Shown here one piece after another: positions 35,038 to 44,188 of a stretch of DNA of 64,000 bases (position 1 is its first letter; each line of letters starts with the position of its first letter). Made by a program: the position numbers and the translations under genes. This stretch comes from Ornithinibacillus sp047228935 (lineage in GTDB: Bacteria > Bacillota > Bacilli > Bacillales > Amphibacillaceae), in the NCBI RefSeq assembly GCF_047228935.1, contig NZ_JBFEGG010000003.1:62001-126000 (forward strand), written 5' to 3'. A model generated the notes under the pieces. It saw only the letters and a list, made by a program, of their open reading frames with translations. It made no database searches and was not told the origin of the DNA.

Positions 35038-35058
35038 CAATGTGTGAGGGACAATCCT

Positions 35059-35523
35059 TTAGTCTCCATTTTCTAAAAGGTGGCTAATTGCACCAATACC
35101 GATACCAAGAATAGCACCACCCAATACTTCAATTGGCAAATGTCCAAGCATTTCCTTTAGTTCTTTTTCTCGTTTTCGATATTTATAATCTGGGTGATGC
35201 TGAGCCAATTTTTCTAGCTCCTCATACATATCATTTACAGCAATAGCAGTTTGTCCAGCTTGCCAGCGAATTCCCATTGCATCATACATAACAATTAACC
35301 CGAAAATACTACTAATACCAAAATCCATAGAAGAAATGCCTCGTCTTAAGCCGATATATGTAGTAAGTGATGTAACTGCTGCTGAATGGGAACTTGGCAT
35401 ATCCCCGGAACCGAACATCTTATTCCAATCCCAGACTCCTGTCTCCTTATAATGAAGTGGTACTTTTAAAAATTGTGCTGCACCAATCCCGATTAAAGCA
35501 GTAGTCATTGCGCGATTTAGCAT
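35059..35523 (-). CDS. divergent PAP2 family membrane protein (YuiD-like)
   Basis: A 154-aa membrane protein of the DUF212/YuiD family, which is related to acid phosphatases and vanadium haloperoxidases. It shows the family signature GSGDMPSSHSAAVTSL and AMGIRWQAGQTAIAVN, with three to four hydrophobic segments and a charged cytoplasmic loop (KYRKREKELKEMLGHLPIE). SD GAGGTGA is close to the ATG. Convergent with the HAD gene with only 21 nt between. The family's function is not established. Confidence 0.9.
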   Translation of the reverse strand: MLNRAMTTALIGIGAAQFLKVPLHYKETGVWDWNKMFGSGDMPSSHSAAVTSLTTYIGLRRGISSMDFGISSIFGLIVMYDAMGIRWQAGQTAIAVNDMYEELEKLAQHHPDYKYRKREKELKEMLGHLPIEVLGGAILGIGIGAISHLLENGD

Positions 35524-35706
35524 AATTTCACCTCAAATTATTCATGTGCAATTCATACATAATTATGTATAAAAGGAGAAAAGTGGTGCCGATAAATTTG
35601 GCACCTAGAACCTTTTGATTTGAAATATAAATGTAATCCTATTTTGAAGTGAAATGTTGTATGATAAGTGAGAGATTTGACTTAATTTCTACGTAGGGTG
35701 ATTGCA

Positions 35707-36144
35707 ATGGGACAAAGGAAGAGACATGATTTTCAGCTAGAAGGGTTTAGCAATGAAATTAGTCAGGCTGTCAACGAGTTAGGGGAGTTGCGAGAGCTTG
35801 CGTTAGAGAATTATATAAGTACACTAATTAGGCGTACTGACGCAATAAAACTTGCTAATGAAATTCTCACCTTTCTTGAAGAGATGAACATTCAAAGTAC
35901 CAAGATAACAGACAAAGATAAGAAGAAACATGCTTCTAAAATAGATGAGCTAAAGAATAGCTTGAAGAGAAAAGATTTAACTCCAATGGAAAAAAGATTC
36001 CTTTATGAAGAGATTTCTGAAATAATTCAAGATATGGAATCTATTCGTCGTTTTTGGTTACAAAAATCGATTACTGGTGTGAAATACGTTGGTGCAGCAG
36101 GAGCGGTTGTGGCAGCAGCACTTCTTTTCCGAAAAAGAAAATAA
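35707..36144 (+). CDS. unknown 145-aa tail-anchored helical protein
   Basis: A helical, charged protein (residues 1-120) ending in one hydrophobic segment and a basic tail (GAAGAVVAAALLFRKRK), which suggests a C-terminal membrane anchor with the body in the cytoplasm. No known domain is recognised. The ATG at 35707 is preferred over the GTG at 35698 because TAGGGTG lies 6 nt before it. It stands alone, closed by a terminator. Its helices could form a coiled coil around residues 60-110. Confidence 0.75.
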   Translation: MGQRKRHDFQLEGFSNEISQAVNELGELRELALENYISTLIRRTDAIKLANEILTFLEEMNIQSTKITDKDKKKHASKIDELKNSLKRKDLTPMEKRFLYEEISEIIQDMESIRRFWLQKSITGVKYVGAAGAVVAAALLFRKRK

Positions 36145-36153
36145 TAGATAATT

Positions 36154-36186
36154 TCCACTTCTGTTAAAAGAGGTGGATTTTTTTGT
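36154..36186 (+). terminator. terminator of the tail-anchored protein gene
   Basis: TCCACTTCT (36154-36162) pairs with AGAGGTGGA (36169-36177, one G-U), followed by TTTTTTT. Confidence 0.85.
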
Positions 36187-36195
36187 CGGAAATTG

Positions 36196-36225
36196 TTGAT
36201 TTTAATTGTTGTTTATCTTTATACT
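36196..36225 (+). promoter_or_regulatory. putative promoter of the CheX-like gene
   Basis: TTGATT (36196-36201), 18-nt spacer, TATACT (36220-36225), about 80 nt before the TTG start. Confidence 0.45.
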
Positions 36226-36304
36226 AAAATAACAAGTAACAAATATGTTGAAAAATAGAAAAAATTAAACATACTAACATGATTTAAATGGGGGGGGAGC
36301 AGTT

Positions 36305-36763
36305 TTGAGCATAACAGATGATAAGAGTAAAGCCATTACTCATTTACTTAACGGGACGATGATGTCTGTTAAAAATTCGATTCCAATTGAATCAAATTTT
36401 GGTAAACCTGAGCTTTCAGGTAAATCATTACAGCTCCATTTTGGTGTATTAATAGGTATTACTGGTGATGTGAGAGGCAAATTAATTTTATCAGGTGAAA
36501 TGCAAGTTTTCAGTTCTATTGGAGAAGCAATGTTTGGTATGCCAATTCAAGAGGAGATGGTTATTTCACTAAGTGGTGAATTAGGGAATATCATTGCAGG
36601 AGGATTATCTACGAATATTGGGCAAAGTGGTTTGAAGACAGATATAACGGCACCAACGGTTATTGAAGGATCGACAAATTTATTTGGTTATGAGAAAGTC
36701 ATTAGATTGCCATTAGAATTTCATACAGTAGGTGCGTTAGATTTATTTTTAATAATAGATTAA
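36305..36763 (+). CDS. CheX-like chemotaxis phosphatase-domain protein
   Basis: A 152-aa protein with the CheC/CheX fold over nearly its whole length. CheX proteins dephosphorylate response regulators such as CheY. The catalytic E-x2-N pair appears as Glu92 and Asn95 in SGELGNIIAGG. Start is TTG with a G-rich SD (GGGGGGGAG) just upstream. No chemotaxis genes are nearby; isolated CheX-like proteins often sit with signal-transduction genes, here an HD-GYP and a GGDEF gene within 6 kb. Target regulator unknown. Confidence 0.82.
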   Translation: MSITDDKSKAITHLLNGTMMSVKNSIPIESNFGKPELSGKSLQLHFGVLIGITGDVRGKLILSGEMQVFSSIGEAMFGMPIQEEMVISLSGELGNIIAGGLSTNIGQSGLKTDITAPTVIEGSTNLFGYEKVIRLPLEFHTVGALDLFLIID

Positions 36764-36952
36764 GTGATTTAGCAATGCGTTAATATAATGTGTTGCTTTT
36801 TTCATTGAAATTGCCTCTTTCTACCAATCTTGTAAAAACTCTTAAGATACTTGGTTTTTTACATAAAAACGAATAAACTATAATAATGGAATGAGAATAA
36901 AGTCTACTTAGAAGAATAAAATGTAATGAGTTAAATAAGAGGAGGGGAACAT

Positions 36953-38293
36953 ATGCTAGGTGCTATCACGAATTTTTTCGATCGAATGGTTCGAAGGTAT
37001 TTACCTGATGCGTTTTTATTTGCAATTATCCTAACGTTCGTTGTGTTTATACTTGGTTTGATATTTACAGGTAGCTCACCAGTTAAAATGGTAGAGTACT
37101 GGGGCGGTGGCTTCTGGGGATTATTACAGTTCGCCATGCAAATGTCTCTCATAGTCGTGACAGGATATATCCTTGCTAATAGTCCGATAGTAAAAAAGTT
37201 TTTAGGAAAGATTAGTAAATTAGCTAATTCTCCTGGACAAGCAGTATTACTTGTAACACTTGTAGCATCCATTGCCTGTTTAATCAACTATGGGTTCGGT
37301 CTAGTAGTAGGGGCATTACTAGCGATTCACGTCGCAAAACGTGTACCTTCAGCAGATTATCGCCTACTAATGGCAAGTGCATATAGTGGCTTTTTACTTT
37401 GGCATGGAGGACTGTCAGGTTCAATTCCACTAGAGATTGCAGGAGATAAAAATATAGTAATAGAAAAAGTTGGTATAGTACCGGTTACGGAAACTTTATT
37501 TGGTGCTCCAAATATTTTTATTGTCGTTTCCTTATTATTATCGCTCCCATTGCTAAATAGAATATTGATGAAGTCAGCTAAAAAGGTAGGACAAATTGAT
37601 CCTGAATTATTAGCATTACAGGCTAAAGCAATGGAAATTGATGAAGAAGTGCTAGAAACAAAAGAAGCAACAACTCCAGCAGAACGTTTGGAAAATAGTA
37701 GAATCATATCACTATTAATTAGTTTACTAGGATTAGCATTTGTTATTTATCATTTTGTGGAAAATGGATTTGATTTAAATTTAAATATAGTAAACTTTAT
37801 ATTCTTATTTTTAGGGATTTTATTCCATGGAACACCGCGTAATTTCTTGAATAGTGTGTCTGGTGCTGTGAAAAATGCGGGAGGGATTATTATTCAATTC
37901 CCGTTCTATGCAGGGATTATGGGTATGATGTCTAGTTCTGGATTGTCTGAACAATTATCCTTGTTCTTCGTTGATATTTCAAATGAATATACATTACCAT
38001 GGTTAAGCTTCATCAGTGCTGGTATTTTGAATTTCTTCATCCCATCTGGTGGTGGACAGTGGGCAATCCAAGGTCCGATTATGATGGAAGCCGCTACACA
38101 ACTTGGAGCAGATACTGCCAAAACAGCTATGGCTGTTGCTTGGGGGGACGCATGGACAAACATGATCCAACCTTTCTGGGCATTGCCATTACTAGCTATA
38201 GCTGGGCTAAAAGTCCGTGACATTATGGGCTTCTGCGTCATGGTACTATTATGGAGCTTTATTCCAATTTCAATAGGACTGTTATTCTTCTAG
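36953..38293 (+). CDS. short-chain fatty acid transporter (AtoE family)
   Basis: A 446-aa membrane protein of the AtoE family with about eleven to twelve hydrophobic segments. Family stretches are YLPDAFLFAIILTFVVF near the N-terminus, WGGGFWGLLQFAMQMSLIVVTGYILA, INYGFGLVVGALLA and SGGGQWAIQGPIM, GDAWTNMIQPFWALPLLAI near the C-terminus. It probably imports acetoacetate, butyrate or related acids. SD GGAGGGG before the ATG. Single-gene unit with a terminator. Confidence 0.9.
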   Translation: MLGAITNFFDRMVRRYLPDAFLFAIILTFVVFILGLIFTGSSPVKMVEYWGGGFWGLLQFAMQMSLIVVTGYILANSPIVKKFLGKISKLANSPGQAVLLVTLVASIACLINYGFGLVVGALLAIHVAKRVPSADYRLLMASAYSGFLLWHGGLSGSIPLEIAGDKNIVIEKVGIVPVTETLFGAPNIFIVVSLLLSLPLLNRILMKSAKKVGQIDPELLALQAKAMEIDEEVLETKEATTPAERLENSRIISLLISLLGLAFVIYHFVENGFDLNLNIVNFIFLFLGILFHGTPRNFLNSVSGAVKNAGGIIIQFPFYAGIMGMMSSSGLSEQLSLFFVDISNEYTLPWLSFISAGILNFFIPSGGGQWAIQGPIMMEAATQLGADTAKTAMAVAWGDAWTNMIQPFWALPLLAIAGLKVRDIMGFCVMVLLWSFIPISIGLLFF

Positions 38294-38319
38294 CGGGAAT
38301 ATCTAAGTATAAATAAAAA

Positions 38320-38348
38320 ACAAATCTACTAGATAGGTTTGTTTTTTT
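38320..38348 (+). terminator. terminator of the fatty acid transporter gene
   Basis: AACAAATCTA pairs with TAGGTTTGTT (one G-U) around a short loop at about 38320-38343, followed by TTTTTT. Confidence 0.8.
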
Positions 38349-38456
38349 ATTTTATATAAAAAAGTTTTACTCAATAGTAAATAGGGTATATAGAACTAGA
38401 ATTTTATGTTAAATTTATAATTTTACGAAACATTAAATATTTATTTTGTCAAATTA

Positions 38457-38484
38457 TTGAATTATTATTGAATTGGTGTAAAAT
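38457..38484 (+). promoter_or_regulatory. promoter upstream of the cyclic-di-GMP riboswitch
   Basis: TTGAAT (38457-38462), 16-nt spacer, TAAAAT (38479-38484), placing the transcript start about 25-35 nt before the aptamer. Confidence 0.55.
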
Positions 38485-38517
38485 AGGTAATAAGTAATAG
38501 TAACTGAATAACAAGAA

Positions 38518-38602
38518 TGTTGAAAAAGGCAAACTATTCGAAAGGATAGGACGCAAAGCTTAGGGTCTAATGTTGAAAAAACGATGATCGCCTGGCTACC
38601 AA
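38518..38602 (+). ncRNA. cyclic-di-GMP-I riboswitch (GEMM-I)
   Basis: The conserved GEMM-I blocks are present in order: AAAGGCAAAC, a CTATTC-GAAA-GGATAG hairpin with the GAAA tetraloop, GGACGCAAAGC, GGGTCTAA and, after a variable stem, GATCGCCTGGCTACC. The stem CTATTC/GGATAG pairs with one G-U. The element lies in the 5' leader of the 1794-aa GGDEF gene, 150 nt before its start, with an intrinsic terminator behind it. Confidence 0.92.
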
Positions 38603-38643
38603 AAACGGTTTTTTGGCTATTCACATATATGAATAGCTTTTTA
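38599..38643 (+). terminator. riboswitch expression platform: alternative hairpin and terminator
   Basis: The terminator GCTATTCA (38616-38623) pairs perfectly with TGAATAGC (38630-38637) followed by TTTTTATT. A second hairpin CCAAAAA (38599-38605) / TTTTTGG (38610-38616) shares bases with both the aptamer 3' end and the terminator 5' arm, so the folds compete. Whether ligand turns transcription on or off cannot be read by eye. Confidence 0.75.
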
Positions 38644-38753
38644 TTATGGTGGAAAATAATAAGGTAAAGTATACATACTCCCAAGGTTTACTAACTAATC
38701 TATGGTAACGATCCGTATATAAATGAGAATGATTTTTAAGTGGAGTGAAGGTA

Positions 38754-41700
38754 ATGGAAATCATTAATAATAGATATAGGCTAAAAGAACTATTGAAACA
38801 AGAAAGGCATGTCATGGTTTACTCTGCATATGATATGCGTAACGAAAATAGAATTATTCTATTAAACTTACTAAATACTGAATATTTGCCGAAGTCTATT
38901 ATTGACTTCTTTATTAATCGTTTTCTTGAAATTAAAAGTTTAACTAGTAAAGCAATTATTAAAAATTATAGTTTTAATACTGTTTCCTATATCGATAATA
39001 AACTACAAGCAGACCCACAGTACTTTTTTACTTCAGATTATATCGTCGGTACCAAAGATCTGTTCCATGTGACATATGAAATGAACTTTAAAGAAATAAT
39101 AGAATGCTTTATTAAAATAAGCACGGCTGTTTATTATCTTCATTCTAAAGGTTTTATTTATAGTTCACTTAATCGTCATTCTATTCAACTGAAGGTAGAA
39201 GATGGAGATTATCAAGTATTACTTAAAGATATTGCTACTGTTCAGATGGAAAGATTAACCCATAGAGAGCAACTTGAAGACTCTGCCTACATCTATCCAA
39301 AAGTATTAGCGGGTATGCCGGAAGATGAAGAGTCGGATATCTATTCTTTAGGTGTAATCTTATTAGCTATGCTGACAAAAAAACCATCTTTAAACGATCC
39401 TAGAAAGGAATTAGCCTTACTTAAGGAAACAACAGACCCAAATATAACAAAAATAATTCCTGTTCTTGAAAACCTATTAAATACAGATAATGAGTATAGC
39501 TATCAGAATTTGTATGAATTAATCGTGGACCTTAACAACGCACTAGAAACAAACTATTCCATTATTAATAAGGAAGAATTTGATGGGTTAAATCTATATA
39601 CAAAGCTTGTTGGTAGAGATGAGCATATTGAGGAAATAGTGAAAGCCTATGACAAAATGATTTCCTACCAACCAGGTAAGCGAATCTTTTTTGTACAAGG
39701 TGCTAGTGGTGTAGGTAAAACACGTTTTCTTCAAGAAATAAATTTTTTATTAGATTTGAGTAAAGCTAGTGTCTATTCTAGTTTTAGCCTAAATAACGCT
39801 TCCGCGGATAGTAAAGAAATGTGGATAGATATTTTACGAAAATTAATAATGGAAACAGATAATAGTATCGTTGAAAAATATAAAACGGAATTAATGAAGT
39901 ATTTTCCTGAATTAATGGATAAAAATTATGCTAGCTCGCTTAATTATACGAATGAGCAAAATATGAAATATCGCCTTTTAAATAGAATTGCTGGGTTTGT
40001 AAATGAAAGTATACAAAATCATCCTGCAGTCATGATTATTGATAATATACATCTTGCTGATGATTTTACGATTGATACGTTTAATTATTTATGTACAGAA
40101 GTGTTAGAGAACACAAATTTAACGTTGATTTTCTCCTGCACAGACAGCGAGATTTCACCTAATTCTGTTGGATCTGAGTTTATTTATAACATGAAAAGAC
40201 GCTCAGACTCCGAAACCATTCGATTAGAGCAATTAGATGAAAAACATACTGGAGAGATGATTAAAAGTATTTTATCTATTTCCTTTACACCTAAGAAAAT
40301 TTCTCGAAGAATCTATCGTCAGTCATATGGAAATCCACTATTTATAACTGAAATTATGAAAGATCTATATAGCCGGCGTGTAATCTATATAAGTGATGAA
40401 ACTGGAAGATGGCAAATTGATTTACCTGAAGAGTCAGGAGATTATAATTTACTGGATTTACCAGATAATATTGAGCATGCGTTAATGAATCAGTTGACGG
40501 ACCTAGACCCATATAGTCAAGAGATTTTAAGAACAGTTTCTATCTTCTCCAAGCCGGTTTCTGCCGACGCAATAGCGACGTTTTTATCCCATAATGAACA
40601 TCTAAATGAGCGGTTAGAGGATTTAATTAAAAAAGGAATACTACAACGTTTAATTGGGGACAGCTCTTATCTTTATGACTTTCGAACAAAAGTTTTGAAA
40701 AAGATTGTTTACGATAAAATTGACGAAGAGGAGAGAGTCGTAAAACATCAGCTTGCAGCTACTAGTTTAGAAGAGCATATTGATCTCGATAATAGCCTTG
40801 ATGAACTAATTTATCATTTCACTAGTTCGAAAAATTTTGAAAAGGCAAGAACATATTATATAGAAAAAGCTGAGCAAATGAAAGTTAGTCGAAACACAAA
40901 AAAACAAATTGAGAATTTGCAAAAGGCTTTAGAAATAACTGAGAATAGAAAAGAAAGGATTAAACTAAATATTGAAATCGGGGATTTACTTACTGATACA
41001 GGTGAAACTAATTTAGCTTTTAAATACTTGGAGACTGCTGAAGAACATGCAATTGAGAGTGGCGATAAAAAGCTCTTATTAGAGACTTACTTGGTCCTAT
41101 CTAATACAAGCCTTCTTTCCTATGATAATACTAAGTTATTAGGTTATATTGATAAAGTTGAAAATATTATAAACTATTTTCCGAGTAAAGCAGCTGAGCT
41201 AGAAATCAAACGAATCCGTGCAGTTTTACTTACCGAAGATAATCAAATCTTTGAGGCTCGCGAAATGTTTGAAGAGTTAATTGAAGAGTGTGGAGATCAA
41301 TATAAAAAAATTAAGGGAAATGCTTATAGAACATTAGGGTTTATTTATGTTCAACTAGGAAAAGCAGATATGGCCTTAGAAATGTACCATCAGTCTAGTA
41401 AATTATTAGGTGAAATTAATAATGCTAGAGGTATATTATTCTCACTAAATAATATAGGTGCACTTTATGCAGAGGTTTATGATGATTTTGATAAGGCAAT
41501 GGAGTACCACCTTCAAGTGAAAAGCCTTAGCGAAGAATATGGAATTTATACAAGTGAAGTATTTGCTCTGATTAATATAGCCGAGTCTTATTTAAATCAA
41601 TATGATTTTGATACTGCTTTTGATCACTTTAATTTAGCTTTAACGAAAGCCGAGCGTCATAATCTCGTATTAGAGAAATATATGCTATTAAACTATTTAA

Positions 41701-44138
41701 CACAAGTAAGTTTGGAAAGAAATAATTTTGCAGATGCACTAGACTATTTCCAAAAGTTAAAAAAGGATTTACATGACAATCCAAATAAAGGGTTTGATAT
41801 TAGTAACTATTATCAGACTTGTGCTAGGGTTTATCAGGCACTTGGTAATTATTTTGAAGCAGAACGTTACAACCAAAAGATTATTCATTTCCATAGTGAA
41901 CATGAAAATATTCTAAAGTATACTGCAACAGTTGATGTGCTGATAAATCAATTGCAAGGGCCAGGACGGGATTTCGATGATTATTTAGTGAAGCAAATAC
42001 TAATCATTGCCGAAAAAATTACCAATAAGGCGGTTAATATTGAGCGACTATGTGAAGCTATTCAGCACTTAGGTAGAAAAGGGAAATATAACCTAACACA
42101 ACTATTGCTTTCTAAAGTCGATGGTTACATTACTCAAGCTACACCATACAGACTACGGGCTGTATATGAGCATGCTAAAGGGATAGTAGAGTTTGGAGTA
42201 AATCGAGAAAATTCTATTAGCTATTTAGAAAGAAGCTTACATTTAGCCAAAAAATCGAAAAATAAGGAACTAACTGCTCGAATACAAGCAGACTTAGGAA
42301 ATAGTTACTTTGTGTTAGAAAAGTATTATGATGCTGCTTACTATTACTTAGAAGGATTAGAAGGGGTAAAAGAGTTAATACAGCAGCTTCCTGATGAGTA
42401 TAAATTAGACTATATTAACGGACGAAATTTTTCAAAGGAATTTTACCGATTAGCAGAAATTAAGAAATGGCTAGAATCAATACAAGAAAATATACTAGAT
42501 ACGGATGCAATAATTACGAAAGTTACATCTCTTGAAGAACTAGAGAGTGTCTTAAATGTTACTGTGGTCGATGACTTTATTGAGAATCAACAGTTTATGC
42601 AAAAAATTAGTAGTAAGTATATGGAGAAACTTTCAGATGGGATACTCCGTCAAGAGGATTTATTCAAGCACCTTGATAGTGATGTGTCCAAAAATCTAAA
42701 AATGATAGTGAAGTTTCTTGCTGGTAGATTACTTGCGACTAAAGGATATATTATTGCAGAAGAAAAAGGTCAAGAACTAACGGTACTTTCCTCTGTTGAT
42801 GGGAGTAATGGTATACCTGATAATGTATCTATCTTTAATCGGGTAAGATCTACGATGAAGCCGTCTCTTCTATCAGGATGGGCGAACGATGATAAACTTG
42901 AACCACATTTTCTACCAGATGATAGGAAGGCTGTTTTATGTATTCCGATTATTAAGCGATTAGAAAGTCAGCCTCTTATTGGTGAGAATCAACAGATTTT
43001 AGGATATATCTATTTGGAAACCGATAGAATAGTAAATAATTTTAATCAACAAGGTCTAAAAAATTGCATGCAATTAGTGAATTTCCTCGTATTGCTATTG
43101 GAGAAACGCCAATTAACTATTTCTGCATCTATTGATAAATTAACGGGTGCACTGACGAGGAAATATTTAGAAGATGCCTTACAAAATACTTTAGAGTTTA
43201 CGAGAAAAAATGGAAATGAATTCAGTATTATTATGTTTGACCTTGATAAGTTTAAAGGGGTTAATGATCGTTATGGACACCAAATTGGTGACAAAATACT
43301 AAGAGAGGTTTCCCAAATTATTTTAAATCATCTCGATCAGAACAGCTTTTTTGGTCGGTATGGTGGAGAAGAGTTTATTATTATTCTTCCATCAGTCAAA
43401 GTTAGTAAAGCGAAGGAAATCGCGGAAAAGCTTCGTTCCACTGTCCAAAGTCAAAAACTATTAGGTGATAAACACGAAGTAACGTTAAGTATGGGACTAG
43501 CGTCTTACCCGGAACATGGTCAAACCGTTCGTGAGCTAATTCTAAAAGCAGACCAAGCACTATATATGGCGAAAGAAAATGGGCGCAACAATTCTCAGGT
43601 TTGGCAAAAAGACTTTGAAGATAATGTGAAGCCTGCAAATAAATTAACGGGAATCATTTCTGGTGATGAAATAAGAGATGCTAGAAATGTACTAGCTTTA
43701 GTAGAACTAATCCAATTGACAAATGAGAGTATTACGGTAGAAGAGAAAATCTATCAATTCCTCGGTAGAATGATTGAAATTATTGAAGCACAATACGGAT
43801 ATATTTTACTGGCCGATGGTGAAACGATTACCCAAACTTATGGTAGAAAGTCTCAAGATGAGGATTGGGTAGTGGAAAATACGTTTAATCAAAAAATCAT
43901 TTCGACTGTAATGAAAGAAGTTCGTGGTATATATACGATTGATTGGGAAGCTACGGAGAAAATTAATACCGTTAATGGATTACCTGATTGGGATTCTATA
44001 CTAGCTGTACCAATTACCACAGGTAGGGAAATAAAAGGAGTTATGTATATTTCTGTCCCTGCAAGATTAAAAGAGTTTGGAGCAGATGAATTAAATGTAC
44101 TGAATGTGTATAGTGAGTTAGTTGCGAATATAATATAG
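38754..44138 (+). CDS. 1794-aa multidomain protein: pseudokinase, AAA ATPase, TPR, GAF, GGDEF, GAF
   Basis: A very large cytoplasmic signalling protein. Residues 8-255 resemble a Ser/Thr kinase fold, but the catalytic loop reads SSLNRHSIQLK and the glycine loop is lost, so it is probably inactive. Residues 285-560 form an AAA-type ATPase with Walker A GASGVGKT at 316-323 and LTLIFSCTD strand. About 680-1190 are TPR-like helical repeats. A GAF-like domain lies at 1290-1440 and the GGDEF domain at 1455-1620, with GGEEF at 1537-1541, an active-type diguanylate cyclase signature; no RxxD inhibitory site is seen. A second GAF-like domain ends the protein. Start at 38754 is favoured over GTG 38745 by GGAG 8 nt upstream. 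Expression is under a cyclic-di-GMP riboswitch. Confidence 0.9.
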   Translation: MEIINNRYRLKELLKQERHVMVYSAYDMRNENRIILLNLLNTEYLPKSIIDFFINRFLEIKSLTSKAIIKNYSFNTVSYIDNKLQADPQYFFTSDYIVGTKDLFHVTYEMNFKEIIECFIKISTAVYYLHSKGFIYSSLNRHSIQLKVEDGDYQVLLKDIATVQMERLTHREQLEDSAYIYPKVLAGMPEDEESDIYSLGVILLAMLTKKPSLNDPRKELALLKETTDPNITKIIPVLENLLNTDNEYSYQNLYELIVDLNNALETNYSIINKEEFDGLNLYTKLVGRDEHIEEIVKAYDKMISYQPGKRIFFVQGASGVGKTRFLQEINFLLDLSKASVYSSFSLNNASADSKEMWIDILRKLIMETDNSIVEKYKTELMKYFPELMDKNYASSLNYTNEQNMKYRLLNRIAGFVNESIQNHPAVMIIDNIHLADDFTIDTFNYLCTEVLENTNLTLIFSCTDSEISPNSVGSEFIYNMKRRSDSETIRLEQLDEKHTGEMIKSILSISFTPKKISRRIYRQSYGNPLFITEIMKDLYSRRVIYISDETGRWQIDLPEESGDYNLLDLPDNIEHALMNQLTDLDPYSQEILRTVSIFSKPVSADAIATFLSHNEHLNERLEDLIKKGILQRLIGDSSYLYDFRTKVLKKIVYDKIDEEERVVKHQLAATSLEEHIDLDNSLDELIYHFTSSKNFEKARTYYIEKAEQMKVSRNTKKQIENLQKALEITENRKERIKLNIEIGDLLTDTGETNLAFKYLETAEEHAIESGDKKLLLETYLVLSNTSLLSYDNTKLLGYIDKVENIINYFPSKAAELEIKRIRAVLLTEDNQIFEAREMFEELIEECGDQYKKIKGNAYRTLGFIYVQLGKADMALEMYHQSSKLLGEINNARGILFSLNNIGALYAEVYDDFDKAMEYHLQVKSLSEEYGIYTSEVFALINIAESYLNQYDFDTAFDHFNLALTKAERHNLVLEKYMLLNYLTQVSLERNNFADALDYFQKLKKDLHDNPNKGFDISNYYQTCARVYQALGNYFEAERYNQKIIHFHSEHENILKYTATVDVLINQLQGPGRDFDDYLVKQILIIAEKITNKAVNIERLCEAIQHLGRKGKYNLTQLLLSKVDGYITQATPYRLRAVYEHAKGIVEFGVNRENSISYLERSLHLAKKSKNKELTARIQADLGNSYFVLEKYYDAAYYYLEGLEGVKELIQQLPDEYKLDYINGRNFSKEFYRLAEIKKWLESIQENILDTDAIITKVTSLEELESVLNVTVVDDFIENQQFMQKISSKYMEKLSDGILRQEDLFKHLDSDVSKNLKMIVKFLAGRLLATKGYIIAEEKGQELTVLSSVDGSNGIPDNVSIFNRVRSTMKPSLLSGWANDDKLEPHFLPDDRKAVLCIPIIKRLESQPLIGENQQILGYIYLETDRIVNNFNQQGLKNCMQLVNFLVLLLEKRQLTISASIDKLTGALTRKYLEDALQNTLEFTRKNGNEFSIIMFDLDKFKGVNDRYGHQIGDKILREVSQIILNHLDQNSFFGRYGGEEFIIILPSVKVSKAKEIAEKLRSTVQSQKLLGDKHEVTLSMGLASYPEHGQTVRELILKADQALYMAKENGRNNSQVWQKDFEDNVKPANKLTGIISGDEIRDARNVLALVELIQLTNESITVEEKIYQFLGRMIEIIEAQYGYILLADGETITQTYGRKSQDEDWVVENTFNQKIISTVMKEVRGIYTIDWEATEKINTVNGLPDWDSILAVPITTGREIKGVMYISVPARLKEFGADELNVLNVYSELVANII

Positions 44139-44151
44139 AACAATAATTAAG

Positions 44152-44183
44152 ATGCTGGGACTAAATCACTTTTGTCCCAGCAT
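44152..44183. terminator. bidirectional terminator between the GGDEF gene and the TraB-like gene
   Basis: ATGCTGGGAC (44152-44161) pairs perfectly with GTCCCAGCAT (44174-44183) between convergent genes. Confidence 0.85.
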
Positions 44184-44188
44184 TAATC

